Positions 39,438-44,288 of a stretch of DNA of 44,288 bases are shown in pieces. The stretch's first letter is position 1. The number at the start of each line of letters is the position of its first letter. A program made the translations under genes and the position numbers. Origin of the DNA: Actinomadura oligospora ATCC 43269 (GTDB lineage Bacteria; Actinomycetota; Actinomycetes; Streptosporangiales; Streptosporangiaceae); assembly GCF_000518265.1 (NCBI RefSeq), contig NZ_JADG01000029.1, forward strand, positions 1 through 44,288. Direction: 5' to 3'. Below the pieces are notes generated by a model. That model was not told where the DNA came from. It saw only the letters and a list, made by a program, of their open reading frames with translations, and did not search any database.

Positions 39438-40817
39438 TCAGTTGGCCGGAACCGGCCGCGCCGCCATGGCACTCGACAACGCAGGTCCCTCACGGAGCAA
39501 TTGGAGGAGGTTTCCCGGTACCGGAATCGCCGATTGGGGTGAATAGCCCAATTTCGCCACATCATCGGCGGTCGGCACCGGGTAGCGCAGCCCTTGATCG
39601 GTGATCAGGGCGAAGGATTCCGGCCTCTGGCCCGGCGCGGTCAACGTGCCGGCGAAGGTTCCGCCGCCTGGCAGGAACACCTGGTCGAGCCCGGCCGAGG
39701 GCGCACCGGCGACGGCGCGCTGGTCGGGGAGCGCGCCGCCCACGGTGAAGCGCGCGTCCGTGGAGAGGGTGCTCGTTCCCCGGTACACCGCGCAGAGCGG
39801 CGCTGTCGGGGCGTAGGCCACCGTGTGAGGCGGCTCCTCGGGCAGGTCCCGGCTGTGCAGGTTCGTCGCGGACGCGCGCGAACCGGCCGCCCCTGGAGTG
39901 ATGTCCCGTTGCGCCACGGAGCCGGTCTGGTCCAGCAGCAGGCGGGCTTGGGTCGCGGAGATGCCCGACAGGCCGTCCGCGAGTTGGACGTACCAACGCT
40001 CAGAGGTCCCCGCGACCGGTGGGACGCGGAAGACCTGGCCGACGCGGGCCGGCGCTCCGTCCGGGCCGGTGACGCGGGTGCCCTGGCCCGCGATGGCGGG
40101 CGCGGCGAAGTCGGGGCCCTGGGGAAGTCCGTTCAGCCAGCGCATGTCGACGGGTGCGGGGGCCTCCGCCGTCAGGACGCGGACGGCCCGTGGCGTCATC
40201 CTCATCCGGATGTTCCGCCACACGAGCCACGCCTGCGGGCCCCCTTGGACGACCACTCCCTCGTTCGCGCCCAAGGGACGGCCCCCCACATCGCGTCCGC
40301 CGACCAGTGAGACGACAGAGCTCGTCAGGCCGCCCGTCCCGGCAGCGCTTCGGACGCAGAGCGACCAGGGCCCTCCGGTCAGATGGCCGGGGTCCGGCAG
40401 CGACTCGGGTGCGCCCGGGATTCCGGTGAGGGGGCCGCGTGAGTACTTCGCCAGCGACCGTCCCGAGACCAGTTTCCGCTTGATGTCCGTCGTCGGCATC
40501 GCCAGCCGGGCGGACGCGTAGTTCGCGAACGGGATCAGCCGGTGATCGGGCGCGCTGTAGGAGTACGACGCTCCGGTCTCCTTCTCGATCAGCACGAGGC
40601 CCGGCTGTTCGAGGTTGCGCGCGCCGCCCTTGAGCACGAAGCCGGCGATCCCGAAGCCGGCGGCGACCAGCACGGCGACCATGAGCCCGCACAGTGCCCC
40701 GACGCCGGTCCTCCGCAGCGGGGACTCGGCCGCGCCGGGCGTCCCCTGAAGGAGCGCCAGCGAGACCCTCTGGGTCATCAGTCTGTGCGCCTGGTACAGG
40801 TCCTTGCGGTTCTGCAT
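39438..40817 (-). CDS. eccB: T7SS core protein EccB
   Basis: A 459-residue EccB, a structural subunit of the ESX membrane complex. The cytoplasmic N-terminus begins with the family signature MQNRKDLYQAHRLMTQRVSL, followed by one membrane helix (about 40-62), then a large domain outside the cytoplasm that in relatives contains a central core and repeat regions. Length and layout are normal. The ATG at 40817 lies 6 bp after the eccD stop, so the two genes are co-transcribed. Two cysteines (CVRSA and LCAVY) could form the disulfide known from EccB structures. Confidence 0.95.
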   Translation of the reverse strand: MQNRKDLYQAHRLMTQRVSLALLQGTPGAAESPLRRTGVGALCGLMVAVLVAAGFGIAGFVLKGGARNLEQPGLVLIEKETGASYSYSAPDHRLIPFANYASARLAMPTTDIKRKLVSGRSLAKYSRGPLTGIPGAPESLPDPGHLTGGPWSLCVRSAAGTGGLTSSVVSLVGGRDVGGRPLGANEGVVVQGGPQAWLVWRNIRMRMTPRAVRVLTAEAPAPVDMRWLNGLPQGPDFAAPAIAGQGTRVTGPDGAPARVGQVFRVPPVAGTSERWYVQLADGLSGISATQARLLLDQTGSVAQRDITPGAAGSRASATNLHSRDLPEEPPHTVAYAPTAPLCAVYRGTSTLSTDARFTVGGALPDQRAVAGAPSAGLDQVFLPGGGTFAGTLTAPGQRPESFALITDQGLRYPVPTADDVAKLGYSPQSAIPVPGNLLQLLREGPALSSAMAARPVPAN

Positions 40818-40823
40818 CGCAGG

Positions 40824-42218
40824 TCAACCGGCCAATCCGCGCAGCCAGGCGTACAGGTTCAAAAGACCGAACGCCAGGGGGAACAGACTCACGATCAGCA
40901 CCATGTCGAGGATGTCCCCGGCGCGTCCCCAGAAGGGGGACGGCTTGTTCACCGGCAGCCGCAGGGCCATCGTCATCATCAATGCCACGCCCAGCAACAG
41001 GGGCACCAGCATCAGCAGGACGACCGAACGCGGCGGTTCGGTCAGAGCGACTCGCAAGGCCAGCAGCGCCAGGCCCGCCAGGCCGGACCCGAGCATCCAG
41101 AACCTCTGACCGCGCCCGTGGAAGACCCGCGCGCGAAGCAACAGGACCACCGAGAGGCAGGCGCTCATCGTCGTCGGCAGCCAGCCGCGCTCCGGGACCA
41201 CGAGCAGTTGCGCCGACAGGCAGGCCAGGCCGACTCCGGCGACCAGGCCGGTGGCGAAGCGGTCGGCGTCACGGGTCCGGCGCAGCAGGCTGGGACCGTC
41301 GAAGGTCTGGGCCGCGCTCCGGAGCTCCTCGGCGTTCTCCGGGACGGGCGGCAGCGGCAGCCGGGCCAGCCGGAACGCCAGCGACGGGATCGACGCGGTC
41401 AGCGCCAGGCACGCCGCCGCGACGCAGGCCGCCACCCCGTCCGCGGACCAGCCGAAGCCCTGGACGCAACCGGCGGCGACCACACCGAGCAGGGAGGTGA
41501 ACCCCACGCCGAGGAAGGTCGGCAGTCCCTCGGTGATCGCGAACGCGGCGACGACGGCGACGAACGTGACCGCCCCCAACCCCGCCAGAAGGTGCAGCGA
41601 ACCGAGCGAGAACAGCGAGACCGGACGAGCCGGGGCCAGCAGGCCACCCAGGAAGGCGTACGGCAGGGCGCCGTAACCAAGCGTCGCGCCCGCTCCCGCG
41701 TCCCCGATCGCGCGCGACAGCACGATTCCGCCGACGAGCAGCAAGACCGCCACGGTGGACGAGACGATCGCCAGAACCTCCCACGGAGGACCCGCCGCCG
41801 CGAGGCCGACGGCGCCGACGGCGAGGGCGGTGGCCGCGGCGAGCAGGCCGAACCGGCGGGTCAGTTCCGGGCGCCAGCGGTCGCCGTGCTCGTTGACGCC
41901 GGTCGCGACCACGTCCGCGACGTCGTCGAACGCGGCCTCGGGAATCTGCGAAAGCCCAGGTCGGAAGTAGAGCAGCTCACCGTCACGCACCCCGAGGGCC
42001 GACAGGGATTTCGACTCGTCGAAGGGAGCCTCGTCGAGACGCTGCAGAACCCAGCCGGAATGTGCGAGTCCGGAGTTGGCAAGATCGATTCCGGCGACTT
42101 TCAGCAGCGTGGGCAGCATGTGCGCCAAAGGCATATCGGCGGGCAGTGACACGTCCACTCGGCGATTCACGGAGACGAGGGCCACGCGGCACAGGTCGAC
42201 ACCGATCGTCGGATTCAC
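40824..42218 (-). CDS. eccD: T7SS core membrane protein EccD
   Basis: A 464-residue EccD. Residues 1-90 form the ubiquitin-like cytoplasmic domain (DLCRVALVSVNRRVDVSLPA, LRDGELLYFRP-like end), followed by about eleven membrane helices to the C-terminus, as in the central membrane pore of ESX complexes. The GTG at 42218 has GGGAGG 5 nt upstream and gives the usual N-terminus; a longer frame to 42260 is rejected for that reason. eccB follows after 5 bp. It is divergent from eccC across a 108-bp region with a perfect 12-bp palindrome. Confidence 0.93.
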   Translation of the reverse strand: MNPTIGVDLCRVALVSVNRRVDVSLPADMPLAHMLPTLLKVAGIDLANSGLAHSGWVLQRLDEAPFDESKSLSALGVRDGELLYFRPGLSQIPEAAFDDVADVVATGVNEHGDRWRPELTRRFGLLAAATALAVGAVGLAAAGPPWEVLAIVSSTVAVLLLVGGIVLSRAIGDAGAGATLGYGALPYAFLGGLLAPARPVSLFSLGSLHLLAGLGAVTFVAVVAAFAITEGLPTFLGVGFTSLLGVVAAGCVQGFGWSADGVAACVAAACLALTASIPSLAFRLARLPLPPVPENAEELRSAAQTFDGPSLLRRTRDADRFATGLVAGVGLACLSAQLLVVPERGWLPTTMSACLSVVLLLRARVFHGRGQRFWMLGSGLAGLALLALRVALTEPPRSVVLLMLVPLLLGVALMMTMALRLPVNKPSPFWGRAGDILDMVLIVSLFPLAFGLLNLYAWLRGLAG

Positions 42219-42264
42219 TCGGCCTCCCGGAGTGCTCGACTTCGCACCCGCCTCGATCATTAGG

Positions 42265-42276
42265 ATGACCGGTCAT
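42265..42276. promoter_or_regulatory. Palindrome in the eccD-eccC divergent promoter region
   Basis: ATGACCGGTCAT is a perfect 12-bp palindrome 47 bp from the eccD start and 51 bp from the eccC start. Its central place suggests a regulator site controlling both halves of the secretion machinery. A TTGACG (42289-42294) nearby could be part of a promoter. Confidence 0.5.
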
Positions 42277-42326
42277 TGACTACCAGTCTTGACGGATCGG
42301 CGCCAGTCATCGGAGGGGCCACAGAG

Positions 42327-44288
42327 ATGGGCATTGTCCTCGTCAGCCGTCCGGAACGCCCTTCACCTCCGCAGATACCGCAGGGTGAAATCGTTCTGGA
42401 GCCTCCGCCGGAGGTGCCCGAGACGGTGAGCCAGGGTTTCTCCGGGATGCTGACCTACCTGCCGATGGCGGCGAGCGGCGGCGCGATGGGCCTGATGTTC
42501 ATGGGCGGCTCCGGCGGCGCGGGCGGCAACCCGATCATGTGGGTGGCGAGCGGGCTCTTCGCGCTGTCGATGGTCGGCATGGGCTTCGGGCACATGGGCC
42601 AGGGGGCGGGCGAGCGCAAGCAGCGGCTGAACGGCGCGCGTCGCGACTACTACCGTTACCTCGACCAGGTCCGCGTCCGGGTGCGCAAGGCGGCGGGGCA
42701 GCAGCGGCAGGCCCTGGAATGGACGGGTCCGGAGCCGCGCACGCTCTGGTCGCTGGCGATGAGCCACCGGCTGTGGGAGCGGCGTCCCTCCGACGCCGAT
42801 TTCGGCCAGGCCCGGATCGGGCGGGGCAGGCAGCGGCTCGCGCTCGAGCTGCTCGTCCCGGAGACCAAGCCGATCGAGGACCTGGAGCCGATGTGCGCGG
42901 GCGCGCTGCGCAGGTTTCTGCGCGCGCACTCGACCGTCCCGGATCTGCCGGTGGCGGTGTCGCTGCCCGCGTTCGCCCGGGTCGTCCCCACCGGTGACCC
43001 GCAGGCCGTCCGGGCGATGGTGCGGGCGCTGCTCGCGCAGAGCGCGACGTTCCACGCGCCGGACGACCTGCGTATCTCGATCTGCGTCTCGCCGGAGCGG
43101 ATGACGGAGTGGCAGTGGACCAAATGGCTGCCGCACTGCCTGCACCCCACCGAGCAGGACGCGGCCGGGCCCGTCCGGCTGCTGGCCGGGAGCCTCACCG
43201 AGCTGGAGGAACGGCTCGGTGAGGAGATCAAGGACCGGGCCAGGTTCGGCCCCGGCGTCGACAAGGACGACCTGCCGTACCACCTCGTCGTCGTGGACGG
43301 CGGCGAGGTCTCACCGGACTCGCAGATCGGCGCGGACGGCATCAGGGGCGTCTGCGTCGTGGACCTGAGCGGAGCGGTGTCCCCGACGTCCGACGCGTCC
43401 ACGCTCCGGCTGAACGTCACGGACGACCGGCTGGAAATGCTCGAGCGCGATCATCTGGGCAAGGACGTCGTGTCCCCGCTCGGGCGTCCCGACGCGCTCA
43501 GCCCCGTGCAGGCCGAAGCCCTGGCCATGAAGCTCGCCCCACTGCGGGCGGGAGCGCCCGAGGAACCGGAACAGGACGCGCTGGCGGGCAACCTCACGCT
43601 CACCTCCCTGCTCGGTCTGCGTTCGCCACGTGAGCTCGATCTGACCCGGACGTGGCGTCCGCGCGCGCCGCGCAATCGGCTGCGCGTGCCGATCGGCGTC
43701 GACGCCGAGGGCCGCCCGGTCGAACTGGACATCAAGGAGGCCGCGCAGGGCGGCGTCGGTCCTCACGGGTTGCTGATCGGTGCGACCGGGTCAGGAAAGT
43801 CGGAGCTGCTGCGCACCCTGGTCCTCGGTCTGGCGATGACGCATTCGTCGGAGGTGCTGAACTTCGTCCTGGTGGACTTCAAGGGTGGTGCGACCTTCCT
43901 GGGCATGGACGGCCTGCAGCACGTGTCGGCCATCATCACCAACCTGGAAGACGAACTCCCCCTCGTCGACCGCATGTACGACGCCCTCCACGGCGAGATG
44001 GTCCGCCGCCAGGAATGGCTCCGCGCCGCCGGGAACTACGCCTCCCTACGCGACTACGAGAAAGCCCGCGAACAAGGCGCACCCCTCAAACCCATGCCCA
44101 CCCTGTTCGTCGTCCTGGACGAGTTCTCCGAACTCCTGTCCGCCAAACCCGACTTCGCCGAACTGTTCGTCATGATCGGACGACTCGGACGATCCCTCGG
44201 CGTCCACCTCCTCCTGGCCTCCCAACGCCTCGAAGAAGGCAAACTCCGCGGCCTGGACACCCACCTGTCCTACCGCATCGGCCTCCGC
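42327..44288 (+). CDS. eccC: T7SS motor ATPase EccC (partial, runs off the window)
   Basis: The first 654 residues of EccC, the FtsK/SpoIIIE-type ATPase that recognises and drives export of ESX substrates; the gene continues past the window. Two membrane helices lie at about residues 40-60 and 68-88, followed by a DUF-type stalk region and the first ATPase domain, with P-loop GATGSGKS (485-492), LVDFKGGATF downstream, and Walker B FVVLDEFSELL. The remaining ATPase domains are expected beyond 44288; whether this is a fused EccCab or split protein cannot be seen. GGAGGGG precedes the ATG at 42327. Confidence 0.95.
   Translation, partial: MGIVLVSRPERPSPPQIPQGEIVLEPPPEVPETVSQGFSGMLTYLPMAASGGAMGLMFMGGSGGAGGNPIMWVASGLFALSMVGMGFGHMGQGAGERKQRLNGARRDYYRYLDQVRVRVRKAAGQQRQALEWTGPEPRTLWSLAMSHRLWERRPSDADFGQARIGRGRQRLALELLVPETKPIEDLEPMCAGALRRFLRAHSTVPDLPVAVSLPAFARVVPTGDPQAVRAMVRALLAQSATFHAPDDLRISICVSPERMTEWQWTKWLPHCLHPTEQDAAGPVRLLAGSLTELEERLGEEIKDRARFGPGVDKDDLPYHLVVVDGGEVSPDSQIGADGIRGVCVVDLSGAVSPTSDASTLRLNVTDDRLEMLERDHLGKDVVSPLGRPDALSPVQAEALAMKLAPLRAGAPEEPEQDALAGNLTLTSLLGLRSPRELDLTRTWRPRAPRNRLRVPIGVDAEGRPVELDIKEAAQGGVGPHGLLIGATGSGKSELLRTLVLGLAMTHSSEVLNFVLVDFKGGATFLGMDGLQHVSAIITNLEDELPLVDRMYDALHGEMVRRQEWLRAAGNYASLRDYEKAREQGAPLKPMPTLFVVLDEFSELLSAKPDFAELFVMIGRLGRSLGVHLLLASQRLEEGKLRGLDTHLSYRIGLR

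Noticed and set aside
42327..44288. Absence of eccE taken as a real deletion in this T7SS.
   Set aside because: The locus continues past the right edge, so its gene content is not fully visible.
1..44288. CRISPR arrays, rRNA genes, riboswitches and complete insertion sequences.
   Set aside because: No regularly spaced repeats, rRNA sequence, recognisable riboswitch core or transposase was seen by eye on either strand.

Overview
The window is high-GC actinomycete DNA (about 75% GC in a hand-counted stretch at 29161-29220). The combination of tandem CbxX-type AAA modules, a type VII (ESX) secretion locus with DUF6177- and YbaB-type accessory genes, and frequent GTG/TTG starts and 4-base start/stop overlaps fits a filamentous actinobacterium near Actinomadura/Thermomonosporaceae or Streptomyces. 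The genus is an inference; nothing in the window proves it.

Layout. 1-1800: a tRNA-Arg(CCU), a small membrane-anchored protein and a secreted M15 D,D-carboxypeptidase-like enzyme with a long coiled coil. 1803-1971: a small non-coding element with perfect inverted ends flanked by CTAG, probably a MITE; its boundary supplies the stop codon of the next gene. 1968-14900 (minus): a translationally coupled six-gene operon of four large FtsX/MacB-type permeases followed by two ABC ATPases, one with an AbrB-like tail. 15027-17331: a LysR regulator divergent from an MFS exporter, sharing a clear T-N11-A palindrome. 17372-19939: a TetR regulator plus a small DUF6204-like protein, divergent from a DrrA/DrrB-type ABC exporter. 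20031-21705: a DGPF/YCII protein and an ECF42-type sigma factor, with a matching promoter upstream of the YCII gene. 21818-24920 (minus): a poly-gamma-glutamate hydrolase-like lipoprotein, an LCM-type methyltransferase, and a class C beta-lactamase-fold protein lacking its catalytic Ser and Lys. 25102-25824: a TetR regulator containing a tandem repeat.

25893-44288 is the type VII secretion region. A plus-strand operon encodes a three-module AAA+ ATPase, a MinD/ParA-like ATPase with a proline-rich N-terminus, a small protein and a DUF6177 protein. Facing it on the minus strand are eccD, eccB, an EsxB/EsxA pair, two further substrate-like proteins, the mycosin protease, a decayed esx gene, two YbaB-like proteins, a WXG-type protein, a DUF3558-like lipoprotein and another small candidate substrate. 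eccC starts divergently from eccD and runs off the window end. The distal part of the minus-strand cluster (about 32.3-36 kb) drops to about 47% GC in places and contains the broken gene, so it looks like a fast-changing or imported effector cassette attached to a conserved core.

The points most worth following up are: the four-permease ABC array with homogenised 3' ends beside a coiled-coil cell-wall peptidase; the low-GC effector cassette with a frameshifted, stop-lost esx gene; the unusual P-loops in the two T7SS-linked ATPases; the catalytically dead beta-lactamase-fold protein; and the self-contained ECF42/DGPF promoter pair.
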